Positions 10,656 through 21,655 of a stretch of 64,000 nucleotides of DNA are shown piece after piece. The DNA lies in the NCBI GenBank assembly GCA_964017185.1, contig OZ024876.1:12835726-12899725 (forward strand). The letters are read 5' to 3'. The stretch comes from Rugalucina vietnamica. Taxonomy: Eukaryota > Mollusca > Bivalvia > Lucinida > Lucinidae. A program made the position numbers and the translations under genes. Positions within the stretch are counted from its first letter, which is position 1. Each line of letters opens with the position of its first letter. The notes beneath the pieces were generated by a model that ran no database searches, had not been told where the DNA came from, and saw only the letters and a list, made by a program, of their open reading frames with translations.

Positions 10656-10679
10656 AGAATTTTAAAATAGTTGGTAAAT

Positions 10680-11446
10680 TTGAAATCGGGCGATAATTTG
10701 AAGGGTCTGATTTCGTCCCTCCCCCACCCCCTACACACACACTTTGTTAATTGGAAACCTTTGCAGTTGTCAACTGTATCGGAAATGTACCAGCTTTAAT
10801 ACTTTTGTTGACAAGAATAGCAACTGAGAAGGTGGGGGGGGGGGGAGTCTGAAACATATGTTTCCCCCTTTTTGTAACAGTGTAAATTGGCCTTTTTTAT
10901 AAGCTAGAATACCAGATATTTTCTGTTGTACTATCGAGATAGAGGAGTAATATACATTTCAGTTTTAAAAGATTTTACACTTTTGTAGACACGCCCATTT
11001 TAACGCCTTGTGGCTAGGCAAATGTAGAATATAAAATACAAATATTCCGCAGCAAATATTCTAGCCCCAGTAGCTAGTCTAATTCAACATGTATGTGATG
11101 TTTTCTTGTTTTATTGACTTCCCCGCCTTAATTTGAATATAACTGCGGCAATGTTTTTGATTTTAATTTTACTTTCTTCTTGAAGTTAAAGCTGTACTAA
11201 CGAGCGACAATAACTGGCATTAACATTGTTCCAAAGTGTATAATTCAAATAGCTAAATTCACTTTTAAACCCCGAACCGCACGGAAGAATTCCATTAGTA
11301 CATAAAGCGAGGCAATAAATCATTCAATAATACTCAAATCCTTCGTTTGCTGAATGCCTTTGAAATAATATTTGATCAGTTGTGCATTTGCAACCCATTG
11401 CATCTATTTTTTTTTTTTCTTTTTCATTGCTGAATCTTGCACATCT
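10680..11446. other. No gene seen; G- and C-rich runs
   Basis: Contains CCCTCCCCCACCCCC near 10720 and a long G run near 10835, but no recognised element or exon. Confidence 0.4.
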
Positions 11447-11678
11447 GGGGCCAGTTGTTCAAATTTAACGATGTCGTTAGTTAGCGATTCGTTAAAAATT
11501 CAAATGGCAATATTACAAATACACTGTTATTTTTTTGTTGTTGAAAAAATATTGCAAGGGATTCTCACATTTTATCAACAGAAAATAACAGTGTATTTGC
11601 TTTTGAAGTCGATATATAGCTAACAAGAGGGCTTAACCGTACAGAGTTAAGCTCACGATGTTTTGAACAACTGGGCCC
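11447..11678. repeat. MITE-4 copy 3
   Basis: The ends GGGGCCAGTTGTTCAAAT and GTTTTGAACAACTGGGCCC enclose the family hairpin ACACTGTTATTTTTTTG...CAACAGAAAATAACAGTGT, with one arm partly deleted. Confidence 0.8.
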
Positions 11679-11740
11679 TGGTGTGAAAATATCAGAATGC
11701 CAAGGCTTTGTACAGGTTCGGATATTCTCACCCATCAGAC

Positions 11741-12635
11741 AAGCATATCCCATTGTGTGCTCGTCCTAGATTTTTTTTTTATCTCAGTAATAGTAGATTT
11801 TAGCTATCTCAAAATGCAAATCATTTCTGTATTTGGCCAATAGAAATGTACATCTTAATGTTTACTACCATATAAGGAAGTGATAAGCTGGGTGTCAACT
11901 ATCAGTGACAAAAATAAACTTCTAGGTGTTAATTTCATCAAGTTTGCAGGGGTTATTGTTGTCTGCTGCTTTGATAAAATCTGAAAATATAATTTTGCTG
12001 ATCATTCTATGTAAAAACAAAATACTGATTAAATATTTTTGTAAGGTTAGTACATATACGTACATTTTTTTCTCATCCTTGACAGAGCCTCGGATGAAAC
12101 TTGAATAATCTGAAAACTTGTCTGAGATTTCCAGAGAAGCATATCCCATTGTGTGTCAGTCCTAGATTTTCTGTCTCAGTACTAGTAGATTTTAGCTGTC
12201 TCAAAATGCCAATAATTTCTGTATTTGGCCAAGAGAAATGTACATCTTTATGTGTACTACCACATAAGGAAGTGATAAGCTGGGTGTCAACTGCCAGTGA
12301 CAAAAATAAACTTATAGGTGTAAATTTTCAGCAAGTTTACAAGAATAACTGTAGTCTGCTGCTTCGATAAAAATTTCGAAATTTAATTTTGCTGAGCATT
12401 TTCTGCCAAAACAAAATGCTGATTAAATATTTTTGTAAGGCTAGTGCATACAGTATACAAATTTATATTTACTTTTATTTCACGGGTTAATTTGCATATT
12501 GTTTCATGTAAAACAAAAATGGCTGCCTGAACAGTACTTGAAGCCTTTCAGAGTCAAAATGTGGGAAAAATAATCAATAATCAACGGTAGAGCCTCGGAT
12601 GATACTCAAATAATCTGAAAACTTGAGATTTTCTT
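11741..12635 (+). repeat. Diverged tandem duplication, unit about 390-500 bp
   Basis: AGCATATCCCATTGTGTG at about 11743 recurs at about 12138, followed in both by TAGATTTTAGCT..CTCAAAA, GGAAGTGATAAGCTGGGTGT, CAGTGACAAAAATAAACTT and CTGATTAAATATTTTTGTAA. The segment GAGCCTCGGATGA...AATCTGAAAACTTG at about 12086 also recurs at 12591. The copies differ at many positions. Opposing short ORFs in it are by-products. Confidence 0.85.
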
Positions 12636-12726
12636 GTCTAAGCCTCAACCCCATCATAGATTCTTTTAAACTCTACTCGGTCCTGGTTGTCTTGCCGTTC
12701 GGTCACGTGTTTCCGTTTAACATTTA

Positions 12727-12938
12727 AGCCGCCTGACTAGAAAACCAACAATCTGCATATGCGAAAACAAAGACGCAGATCAGCTGTGCACAGCTGAGCA
12801 CAACTGATCCTTTGTATTGCTACAGGAATAGTACAATTCTCCGAATTTTTCAGACTCTAGCTGTCTTCCGTAACTACACACAGCCCGATTTGTGTCGAAT
12901 CAGGTCAGACACCACAATGCATATTGTTGATTTTCTCG
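12727..12938 (-). repeat. MITE-1 family copy
   Basis: Begins AGCCGCCTGACTAGAAAACC, has GCGAAAACAAAGACGCAGAT, ACAGCCCGATTTGTGTCG and a diverged right end TTGTTGATTTTCTCGAG. Orientation is given by the GACACAAATCGGGC block being on the minus strand. Confidence 0.75.
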
Positions 12939-13302
12939 AGTATTTTCGCATTTGAACATATGCCTCTCACGTGCACGTTCGATTTTGTATTTGTATATTA
13001 GCACTAGCTAACTATGTGTATCATGCATTTGAGAAGAGGAAACTTATGTTAAATTGACTGTATTTTTCATCATTGTGTGTTTATTGTAACATTGTATATG
13101 TATATTATTCTTTCTATGTTCATATATGTTGCATGCGCATGTCTGTATTGTATTATACTGTTATTTGTGTAATGGGCCGGTGGCCTTAATCACTATTAAA
13201 TAAAGTTAACGTAATGTTTTGATTGCTTGTTGACGTCACTGCGCATTTTCCACATGAGTGTTTCTTTGAAGACCGCCAAAATCATTACACCAAACACTAT
13301 TC
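12939..13302. other. No gene seen
   Basis: AT-rich with a GTATATGTATATTATTC stretch; no recognised repeat ends. Confidence 0.4.
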
Positions 13303-13537
13303 GAGCCGTGACGTGAGTAAACCGGTCTTCGGGGTTTCCGACCAGGTCAGACACAAACCGGTCTGTGCAGTCTCAGAAAATGGTTAGAAGCTTGAAATTT
13401 CGGATTTAGGAAGAAGAGAAATTGTACTATCCGAGTGGCGAAAACAAAGGCGCTGATCAGCTTCGCAGTTACTGCGAAGCTGATCTGCGCCTTTGTTTTC
13501 GCATAGGCTAAATTCCGGTTTTCTCACGATGCGGCTC
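13303..13537 (+). repeat. MITE-1 family copy, near full length
   Basis: Begins GAGCCGTGACGTGAGTAAAC and ends GGTTTTCTCACGATGCGGCTC. The core AAACAAAGGCGCTGATCAGC...GCTGATCTGCGCCTTTGTTT is an almost perfect 30-bp-arm hairpin. Confidence 0.85.
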
Positions 13538-13564
13538 AATGTTAACAGTCCGGGATAAATCACT

Positions 13565-13799
13565 TGAGCCTTAGCGTAAGAAAACCAAGAGTTTAGTTTT
13601 CGACCCGGTCCGACACAAACCAGCCTGTACAGCCATAGAAGCAGACTAGAGGCTTGACATTTTGGATTTAAGTTGAAGAGGAATCATACTATCCGAGAAG
13701 CGAGAACAAAAACGCTGATCAGTTGTGCAATTACTGCACAGCTGATCTGTGTCTTTGGTTTCGCATATGCAGATAGTTGGTTTTCTGGTGCGGAGGCTC
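13565..13799 (+). repeat. MITE-1 family copy
   Basis: Begins GAGCCTTAGCGTAAGAAAAC and ends GGTTTTCTGGTGCGGAGGCTC. The core is GCGAGAACAAAAACGCTGAT / ATCTGTGTCTTTGGTTTCGC. It lies 27 bp after the previous copy in the same orientation. Confidence 0.85.
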
Positions 13800-13959
13800 A
13801 CTTCTTTCAGAGAAAACACACCCCAAGCAATGGGAAAATTAATTTTAGCTAATGTTATCTGACAAGGTAGTACTCCCATATTTGGCTAGAAGACTTGAGA
13901 TAGCTAATTTTATTAATGTTTTATATGGCAGATTGCATTACTAGAGTCGCGACGTTAGA

Positions 13960-14170
13960 TATCGGGATTATTCCCTGTGCGAAAACAAAGGCGCAGATCA
14001 GCTGTGCAGTAACTGCACAGCTGATCAGCGCCTTTGTTTTCGCTACATAGTATAATACCTCTTCTACTTAATCCCCAATATTACGCGTCTATCCTACATC
14101 TGTACCGAGCGGTTTGTGTCGGACCTGGTCGGAAACCCTGACTGAGACCGGTTTTCTCGCGTCGCGGCTC
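13960..14170 (-). repeat. MITE-1 family copy, one end lost
   Basis: Core GCGAAAACAAAGGCGCAGAT / ATCAGCGCCTTTGTTTTCGC, then AGCGGTTTGTGTCGGACC and the end TTTTCTCGCGTCGCGGCTC. The left terminal repeat is missing. Inverted relative to its two neighbours. Confidence 0.8.
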
Positions 14171-14352
14171 ATTTGGAGTCTTCGTATGAAGTAGGCTAAA
14201 CAGCATTTCTCTGTCACCAAAGAAAGTTTGAGCGTGAAAAAATAAATTTCAGATTCATCACGACATTACTTGGATTAATTCTTTCTTAACTCAGAGTTCC
14301 GTTAATTTATATACAGTGTTTGTTCCTGTGAGCAAATACATGCTATATTGTA

Positions 14353-15520
14353 CGAGGGCCATCCAATAAGTTCTGACAATGGCCTCACAAAACAAAATAT
14401 ATTACCCTAAGGAGTTATTCAGTTATATTCACATGTACCTGTATGGACCTACATCAACTGGAAATAATATTAATCATGTTGCCACTGCAACGGTTGCTAG
14501 GCAACTAAAGGCCAGCAAGAAAAAAGGCCATGGTCTCGACATTATAAGCCATTTTCATGACCCATTGGGATAAACAAAGCGAATCCTTTTTAAAGCTTTT
14601 TTTATTTAAATATGTATGTCAAAATTGACTGCCATAGTGAGAGGTTTTGTACTTTTCAGTTGTTGACTGCAATTATAATTTTGTCGGGTTTTCTGCTCAC
14701 CCTGCTTTCCGTTACATATGTTATACATTGGTATCTATGTTTTATATTTCTTGGCTTGATTTTTCTTATTAATTGTTTATATTCGTGTATATTAGAGCCA
14801 CTGCAGAATGTGAGGGTGAGGTTAGGCGCCTGTAAAATCGGTTTAAGCACCCCCCCCCCCACACACACACACCGTAATTTTATATTACTGATCATTCCAA
14901 GGCGATACTTCTGTTGTGGTTCTATTTGTTTTGTGTTTTAGAGTCGATTTTTGTGCTGTTTGAGCCTTATGTACGTTTTCACACATTTTTAGTTCAGTTC
15001 GGGTAACAAAGAGGCCGCCTACTGGGGAATAGCTGCTCACTCGGCTTACGATATGTTTTTTGGTATAAGTACCTAAGTGTCATTTTAGTTTTTTCCCACC
15101 CCTCGGTTTATGGAGCGGGAATTTCTTTCTGACTGCGCCATTTTTAGATCATTGCCTACTTGTACCTTTTTGTTTGCGACATGTGACCACTTTGGCCATG
15201 GAATTTTACCATAAAATTAGGGTTATACTACGAGGTGTAGTATATTTTGTATATAACAGTCGATTGTAAGTCGCTTTTATTGGTGTTCAGAAGACAATAC
15301 AACAGCTGTGTCAAAGAATGTATCCATTAATATGTTAACTGTGTGGTATAGGTTACGGGAGTGTTCAAAATATACTGTAAAACTTATAGGATAAAGACAT
15401 TATATTTCACACACCAGTAGGCATCATCCATGGTCACATTTGATAAGCAAAATTATTCTGATTTTATACACCGTTTGGGAGATACGAGGCCATTGTCAAA
15501 ACTTATTGCACGACCCCCTG
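14353..15520. mobile_element. Mariner-like non-autonomous element flanked by TA, interrupted by LINE-A
   Basis: The left end CGAGGGCCATCCAATAAGTT CTGACAATGGCCTC (14353-14386) pairs with GAGGCCATTGTCAAAACTTA TTGCACGACCCCCTG (15487-15520) as a terminal inverted repeat of about 34 bp with few mismatches. Both outer flanks are TA (14351-14352, 15521-15522), the target duplication expected for Tc1/mariner. No transposase frame is visible. LINE-A occupies 14797-15168 inside it. Confidence 0.75.
14797..15168 (+). mobile_element. LINE-A copy nested in the mariner-like element
   Basis: Runs from CCACTGCAGAATGTGAGGGT through a C-rich tract and (CA)n, TTACTGATCATTCCAAGG, AATAGCTGCTCACTCGGCTT, to TTGCCTACTTGTACCTT. 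It shares the family 3' end, with the 5' part missing. Confidence 0.75.
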
Positions 15521-15522
15521 TA

Positions 15523-16283
15523 AAAATTGCTGACACCGAACATTTTCAAATGTTCAGTTTTTTACTATAATTTCTGAACTGTTTTGGAGGAGGTATATTG
15601 CCAAGAGTTGGAATGATAATTATCGTTCCTTAAAGTGAAGAATCACGAAATTCATCCTTGTGCAGTGGCCCGTGACCAAATGTGTTGTTTTGCATAAATT
15701 GCTCGTACGTTTTTAACGACATTGAATATCGAAAAAAAAAATCCAAATATATTATGCGATGCATGACGACACGCTTGAACGAAGTCAAGCTATTGAAATA
15801 CGCCGCTTGCATGTCCTAACTCGTAATTTTATCAATATGTTTCTGACATTGCACTTGGAATCGAATGTTTTTTTTTTCTTTTTGTTTGTTTGTTTGTTTG
15901 TTTTGTTTTGTTTTGTTTTGTTTTTTTAATTAGCCAGAAAATGCCAAGTAAATTCTCAATTATTCCTGTCTAGTACCGCAAGTTGCAGACTGAGCCCCAA
16001 AGTATGAATGACCTCTATCCACTCCTTGAGGCAGCGGCGACAGTCTGGCATTAACGCTTGGACTCTCCCCCGTGCAGGACCACATGCGTTTTCTAAGAGA
16101 ATGTTCAATGCCAAAAGATTCTGAAATATAAAAACATCGTTGACATTTATAAACATCACCCTTGTGTTTATTTATTGTATCTTTAGAAGTAGTGTTAAGT
16201 TTAAGGTTCAATAAACTGTGTTTGATCTATTTGCATGTGATGTTTCTCTCTAAACCAAGAGTGTTCAGTGCCTCGTAAATAAT
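15523..16283. other. No gene seen; (TTTG)n/(TTTTG)n run
   Basis: A TTTGTTTG and TTTTG repeat lies at about 15883-15924. Two overlapping minus-strand open frames at 15956-16211 show no motif and no splice or repeat support. Confidence 0.4.
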
Positions 16284-16400
16284 AGCAGTTTTATATTACT
16301 GATCGTTCCAATGCGCTACTTCTGTTGTGGTTCTATTTGTTATATGTTTTGGAGTCGAATTCTTGTGATGTTTGAATCTTATGCACGTTTTCATATTTTT
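16284..16400 (+). mobile_element. LINE-A fragment (internal)
   Basis: TTTTATATTACTGATCGTTC through TTCTGTTGTGGTTCTATTTG to CACGTTTTCATATTTTTAT, then abrupt transition to the MITE-5-like segment. Confidence 0.7.
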
Positions 16401-16864
16401 ATTTATCATATGACGCCGCTGTTTTCCAGTGGATAACGTCATGTCATAAAAATCGTATGACCACACGTGTAATAACACTTTTGCGGGAATACGTAACGTC
16501 ATTGTCGACGTCCGTAACAACAATGTAAAGGGCTGGAGTCTATAAGACGGGATTTTGGCCTCAAAATTCGTGAAAAAATTATTGAATCATATTTCTGTGA
16601 GTTATACTCACACATATAGTACAACGTACCGTGTTTCTAGAAATGACGTCAGAACGTCCGAAAAAGCACGTGACCACGCTATGGCGACGTCACTAAGCAA
16701 GATGGTCGCGCCATTTTCCTCAATTTTCAGCTATTTTCAAATGTTCATGTCGAAAATTAAGTACCGCACCACCCCTCGACCAAAATGAGATTTCGCATAA
16801 TAAAAGAATAACGTCTGAACTTCTTATCACCAAAGTTTTGTTTTGGTCGAGGGGTGGTGCGGTA
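16401..16864. repeat. MITE-5-related element ending in a 24-bp-arm palindrome
   Basis: 16401-16540 (CATATGACGCCGCTG...ACGTCCGTAACAACAATG) is homologous to 53855-53980. The following GGGCTGGAGTCTATAAGACG recurs in inverse orientation near 22625. TACCGCACCACCCCTCGACC at 16762 pairs with GGTCGAGGGGTGGTGCGGTA ending at 16864 (24-bp perfect arms including AAAA/TTTT). Confidence 0.65.
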
Positions 16865-17625
16865 TCTAAAATTAGTAAAAACGACATCGGCTTTCATGCA
16901 AAAAGACATAGAGCGTCCTTGACAACGCTACGGAAACGTAAGAAAACAATTGTGCAACGTGATAAATTTTGCCTGTAAAGTACTGTTACTTCTTTGTACG
17001 AGTGATTTTCTATCTATGCTGATCTTTTTAGCTCCTAATTGTTCTTTTTAATCTAATTAAGATCAAATCTATGCCTACAGTATTATTATCGTAGCCTACT
17101 ATAGCCTATACCCATGCGCTTAGTGCAAATGTCAGCGGGCGCAGGTGTTTGACTGTGTTTGACTAACAACAATTGTCTTAGTCGGTTATAGAAAGGGAAA
17201 CGTATACATCAATAATTAAATTTGCTATAAAAGGGCTACAAGTTGCATGTTCTTTTTATTTGAGCATCTCTCACGGCGTTTCCAACAAATGACGTCACGG
17301 AAAAAAAAACACGCACGCTGTGCTTGACGTCACGTCGCACTTGCTCGAATCAATTAAAATTATTTCGCAAACTATTAAATTTAGTCTGTTCTGTAGCCCT
17401 GTGTCGTTTTCCACGTACGGCGGTCCTTATTGCCATCAGAGTGGTAAAAGCCGTTGATGAATCATTTGACCATCTCATCTCGGGTTCGAGCTGAGTGTGT
17501 GTGGGGACACGTGAAACAAGCAAAGCTCTACTTACGGGTGTGTCGGTATTTAACAGTAATAAAAGCCGCCTCATCTCATACGATGAAACATAAAAGGATA
17601 ATCAAACTGAATAAAAACAAAGCGG
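16865..17625. other. No gene seen
   Basis: Includes several GACGTCA words (17289, 17327). Frames of about 74-81 codons overlap on both strands and run into the SINE, so they are not considered genes. Confidence 0.4.
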
Positions 17626-17870
17626 CGGCCCCCGTGGCCGAGCGGTTAAGAGCGCTGTCTCTTAATCATTCGATCATCTCACCGCTGTGTCTGGTGTAGG
17701 TTCGAGCCCCGCACTGGCCACATGTGAGACAAGCCGTTCTGCTTGCAGATGCGCCAGTGTTCTCCCGTTTTCGTCCCACCTACTGATTGACCCGTCTCAT
17801 ATGAGCTGAAATAACCTTGAAAAGGACGTAAAACTTCAAATAAAAGAAAAAAAGAAAGAAAGAAAGAAAT
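17626..17870 (+). mobile_element. SINE-1, full length, with A and B boxes
   Basis: Head GGCCCCCGTGGCCGAGCGGT then TAAGAGCGCTG (A-box-like) and GGTTCGAGCCCC (B box), body GTGAGACAAGCCGTTCTGCT, tail CATATGAGCTGAAATAACC and AAAAGGACGTAAAACTTC ending in an (AAAG)n tract. The tRNA-like head is a SINE promoter, so I do not call a functional tRNA gene. Confidence 0.85.
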
Positions 17871-17924
17871 ATAAACAAAGTAAATAAACAAAACATGGTG
17901 ATGCACCCCGTTTGATCTTTCTAT

Positions 17925-18285
17925 GTGACGCTTTCCGTTGGGTGGTCGGATGGGAATATGGGCCCCGCCAACTGGGGCCTAGGAGCAATTGATGGAGTGA
18001 TTGTGCCCCCAGGCAAAGCTTCTAATCTCCTGAACGACCATCTGATTACTGGTTTACCGCTAATGTCTGGTTCTGCCCAGGAAAAGTGGTTTAGTCAAAC
18101 GCATCCATACATATAAGCCTTATTGGCTTTGTTGGGTGTTTATATTTATGAAGCATATTTTGAGTGTCATGTCATCCTAATATTGGGTAAATGTCTCATA
18201 AAAGGGAGTTGTCGTCCCGACATGGCCATTGCTGTTGACTGGGACGTAAAGCATCACTTTAAACAAACAAACGAACAAAGCTTTC
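17925..18285 (+). mobile_element. SINE-2 family copy
   Basis: Runs from GGTCGGATGGGAATATGGGCC through CAGGAAAAGTGGTTTAGTCA and GTCGTCCCGACATGGCC to a tail TTGACTGGGACGTAAAGCAT followed by (AAAC)n. Homologous to the minus-strand segments at 20075-20345 and 31225-31540. The tail resembles that of SINE-1 in position but differs in sequence. Confidence 0.65.
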
Positions 18286-18289
18286 GCTT

Positions 18290-18814
18290 GGTTTTGGTAT
18301 ACTGATAGCGCATTGTTTTGTCTAGAATTTGTAAGAACAGACGACACAGAGATTATACAATGAAATTTACAATCCCAAACCAAACACAGGCGGGTACGTA
18401 CATCACAGAAATGTTATAACGACAGAATGACTGGCAAACTGAAAACGCATTAAATGTGTAATTATTTATGTACGTCTGTGTTTTTAAAACAGAAAATGTT
18501 TTCGTTTACATGGTTATAGAATTTAAATATTTTCATCTTCATGATTAAATCATTTATGCATTTTATCATATTAATGAACTTAGAGCATCGATTAAGATAT
18601 TTCATCTAAAAGAAAACAATCATTAATAGTTTAAAGACTTAGATTTTCAAGGGAAGCAACTAATAGAACGCCCACAAACTCATCACTGTCGGTAAACTGT
18701 TCCGCGGGCAAATGTTTAGTGAAGCTGAAGTAGGCATATCCAGCTATCTTTTATATGGTCAAAAAATGTTGGCAGATCTCTTAGTCAATCTCATTCATTA
18801 AAGCAAAACGTGGA
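18290..18814. other. No gene seen
   Basis: AT-rich with no recognised repeat or exon. Confidence 0.4.
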
Positions 18815-19880
18815 CAGAGTGAGGCGACAACAACTGACTTTTTCCTCAAAATATACTACTCAAAGTTTGATAAGCATCAAAAATTTATTTTTGTTCACAG
18901 GACACACCTGAAATTTTGCTATAGATATGAAGCAGAACCATCACTGTGCAAATATTCCATCTTTTTTCGCGTTGCCTGTTAGTGCTTTTCGCAGACTTGC
19001 AGAAACGATGGAAACCCCCTGAAATTAAAGTTGCCATTGTTCATTGATTGTTGTCTACCCTATCCAATTCTGTCATTTACCTCCTCTAACTGGTTTATTC
19101 AACTGCAAAACTGTTTTCATAATCGAAATGTCGATACTTATGCGTCTAAAACGCACTTTTGGATAATTTAAAAAATCTGTGATTTTTGGTTAAAAACACG
19201 ATTTTTTACCCAAAAATTTTTTTTTCGCTTAAAACGTTGCCATTTAGGCTGCAAGTATGGAACAGAAAACCGATTTGAGTTCCGGCATTGGTTTAGATTT
19301 TACAGCGTTTTAAAACATTTGTCATTGGACTGAACGTTTTCTTAATGGAAATTTGCATTATGTGATTAAAACATCTGACAACAAATTTTTTAAAACGCTG
19401 GTTTTAGCAAACCAGAGTGCGTATTCAAAAACAGTTTTCAGTTTCATGATCACCATGCAAAGGACAACATTTTAAGCGAAAAAAAGTTTTGGGGTAAAAA
19501 ATCGTGTTTTTAACCAAAAATCACAGATTTCTGAAATTTTCCAAAGTGCATTTTAGACACAAAGGTATCGACATTTCTATTATCAAAACAGTTTTGCCGT
19601 TGAATGAACCAGTAAGAGGGGATGAATGACAGAATTGGATAGGGTAGGAAACAGTGACAACTTCAATTTCAGGGGGTTTCCATTGTTCCTGCATGTCTGC
19701 GAGAAGGGCTCGCAGGCAACGCGAAAAAAGATTGAATGTTTGCACGGTGATGGTGCTGCTATATATCTATAGCAAAATTTCGAGTGTTAGATTACCAGTA
19801 TGTCTTGTAATCAAAAATGTACTTTTGATGCTTATCAAAGTTTGTGTAGTATATTTGATTTGGTTTGTCGTACAGCGTCG
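18815..19880. repeat. About 1.05-kb imperfect palindrome
   Basis: The left arm (about 18815-19345) and right arm (about 19350-19880) are reverse complements over most of their length. Examples: TTTGATAAGCATCAAAAATT vs ATGTACTTTTGATGCTTATC, CACCCTATCC-type words around GACAGAATTGGATAGGGTAG, TTTTTCGCTTAAAACGTTG vs CAACATTTTAAGCGAAAAA, and CAGCGTTTTAAAACATTTG vs CAAATTTTTTAAAACGCTG near the centre. The arms differ by scattered substitutions and small indels. A transcript would fold into a long hairpin. All short open frames inside are by-products. Confidence 0.85.
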
Positions 19881-20074
19881 CCATTATAAGCATGCAATGA
19901 AATAAACAAACTAAGGAAAGGAAAACAAATCTGAACACACGTTTTTCACGAGAATCTATTTTATTGGTATTCGTATATTTGACACGGGAATGTGCATGTA
20001 CATGAATAATTTGATATTGAGTTGTATACATGTACATTAAGGCATATATGTTATTCTGGGTTTGTTTGTTATTA

Positions 20075-20345
20075 CATGTACTTTTTGTTGGCCACTGGGG
20101 AGCGGGGTTGCGTTTTATGGTCATGTGACGCTGCCTCCATTTTATTGGACTTTTACCCAAAATTTGAATGCCATGACATCCAAAATGTGCTTTAAATATA
20201 CATGTAACCACCAAAGTAAACCACTAAGGTTTATATGTATGGCTGGTTGACTTGAAACCACTTTTCCTGGGCAGGCTTAGACCTGCGCTGATCTGCGGCG
20301 TACGAGCTTTGCCTTGCACCTATTTCGTTATGGCCCATATTCCCA
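20075..20345 (-). mobile_element. SINE-2 family copy (minus)
   Basis: In minus orientation it matches 17925-18285 and 31225-31540: GGTCATGTGACGC, GGACTTTTACCCAAAATTTG, ATGCCATGACATCC, GTATGGCTGGTTGACTTG, CCACTTTTCCTGGGCAGGC, and ends GGCCCATATTCCCACCGA. Confidence 0.65.
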
Positions 20346-20349
20346 CCGA

Positions 20350-20410
20350 TCGCCCTTCTTTCTTTCTTTCTTTCTTTCCTTCTTTCTTTCTTTCTTTCCT
20401 TCTTTCTTTC
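20350..20410. repeat. (TTTC)n microsatellite
   Basis: TTCTTTCTTTC repeats with a few CCTTC interruptions. Confidence 0.9.
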
Positions 20411-20454
20411 AGTCTAGATATTCATTGATTTATTTATTTATACTAAAACGCGCT

Positions 20455-20610
20455 GGAAAGGTCGGTGGGAGGGATATTGGCCGCCGCAAATCGGGGCCTT
20501 AAGAAATAAATGGGTAAAACTAAAAAGTCTTATTTAAGTGGAGGGGGCGTCCCCCGACATGACCATAGTTGTTGACTGGGAAGTAAAGCATCAATTCATA
20601 AAAAAGCAGG
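20455..20610 (+). mobile_element. SINE-2 short copy (plus), inverted to its neighbour
   Basis: GGTCGGTGGGAGGGATATTG, GGGGCCTTAAGAAATAAATG, CGTCCCCCGACATGACC and TTGACTGGGAAGTAAAGCAT. It lacks the middle of the element. Confidence 0.6.
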
Positions 20611-20759
20611 AAAAATCTTTGCCTCGGCGTTAAAGTGTTTGACTTGCTCCATACTCCTATACGCCACTTTTATGATAATGCGGTACCAGTGAAGTTTATT
20701 CCTACGCATGTACATGTTATGACATACACACAATTTCACCTCTTTAATACGTTAAACGA

Positions 20760-20850
20760 TAAAAGTAGGCAATGACCAGGAAAGGGTACAATTAGAAAGA
20801 AATTCCCACTCCAAATACCGAGGTGAGAAAAAATCAATTAGCATCATATG
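20760..20850 (-). mobile_element. LINE-A 3' end (minus)
   Basis: AAAGTAGGCAATGACCAGGA and TTCCCACTCCAAATACCGAG are the reverse complement of the family 3' end. Confidence 0.7.
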
Positions 20851-21243
20851 CTGACGTTGAAATGAAAACGTTTTCTTTAGGCCCACTTGCAAACGAAGCA
20901 GACAGCACAGGCTGATCTACCGATTTTACATTGGCGTATATGTGGTGAAGGCAAATAATAGCTCATAATATATATGTAATGGAGTAGCCATCTGTGCCAA
21001 AAATGAACGTACACGCAGGCAGACAAATTGGCCAAGCCAAACGAATGGATCGACGATCTTACCTTTATTTTGTTTGAATTGTTGCTTTACGTCCCTGTCA
21101 ACAGATATGGTCAGCTCCGAACTATCTATATTTTATACCCACTGAAATGGGCAGGGTGCAATCTGCCATGCCTGGTATCGATGGAATTGGGGGTTAACGC
21201 AACAAATGGAAGTTCTTAGTTTTTCTTAACTTATTACATGTAA

Positions 21244-21475
21244 AGGCGGCCCCCGTGGCCGAGCGGTTAAGAGCGCTGTTTCTTAATCACTCGATCGCTG
21301 TGTCTGGTGTGGGTTCGAGCCCCGCTCTGGCCACATGTGAGACAAGCCAAGTTCTGCTTGCGGGTGTGTCAGGTGTTTTTTCTCGGGGTTCTTCCGTTTT
21401 CGCCCCACCTACTAATTGGCCCGTCTCGTATGAGCTGAAATAATCTTGAAAGGGACGTAAAACTGAATTAAAAAA
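21244..21475 (+). mobile_element. SINE-1 copy
   Basis: GGCGGCCCCCGTGGCCGAGC head, GGTTCGAGCCCCG B box, GCGGGTGTGTCAGGTG body and tail GAGCTGAAATAATCTTGAAA ... CGTAAAACTG then poly-A. Confidence 0.85.
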
Positions 21476-21569
21476 AAATACATGTAAAAGGCCTCTTCAC
21501 ACATAATCGTGAATCTCTCGACGTAGGCTTGCGTTTAATTACGAAAAATAGTTTTTGATTGTTAGATTT

Positions 21570-21655
21570 ATTGCTATACGTCGCAAACAACAGCTATGGA
21601 CATGTCGGGACGTTAGCTGTTGAAAGGGACGTAAAACAATAAATCAAACAAACTA
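21570..21655 (+). mobile_element. SINE-2-like tail fragment
   Basis: ACAGCTATGGACATGTCGGG ACG...GAAAGGGACGTAAAAC followed by an (AAAT/CAAA) tail. Only the last part is present. Confidence 0.5.

Noticed and set aside
17628-17712. Possible tRNA-Ser/Leu gene
   Set aside because: The A and B boxes belong to a repeated SINE head with the same body and tail at several loci; the acceptor-stem pairing of a functional tRNA is not evident.
19792-20214. 140-codon minus-strand open frame
   Set aside because: It spans the palindrome end and a SINE-2 copy, with no recognisable domain.
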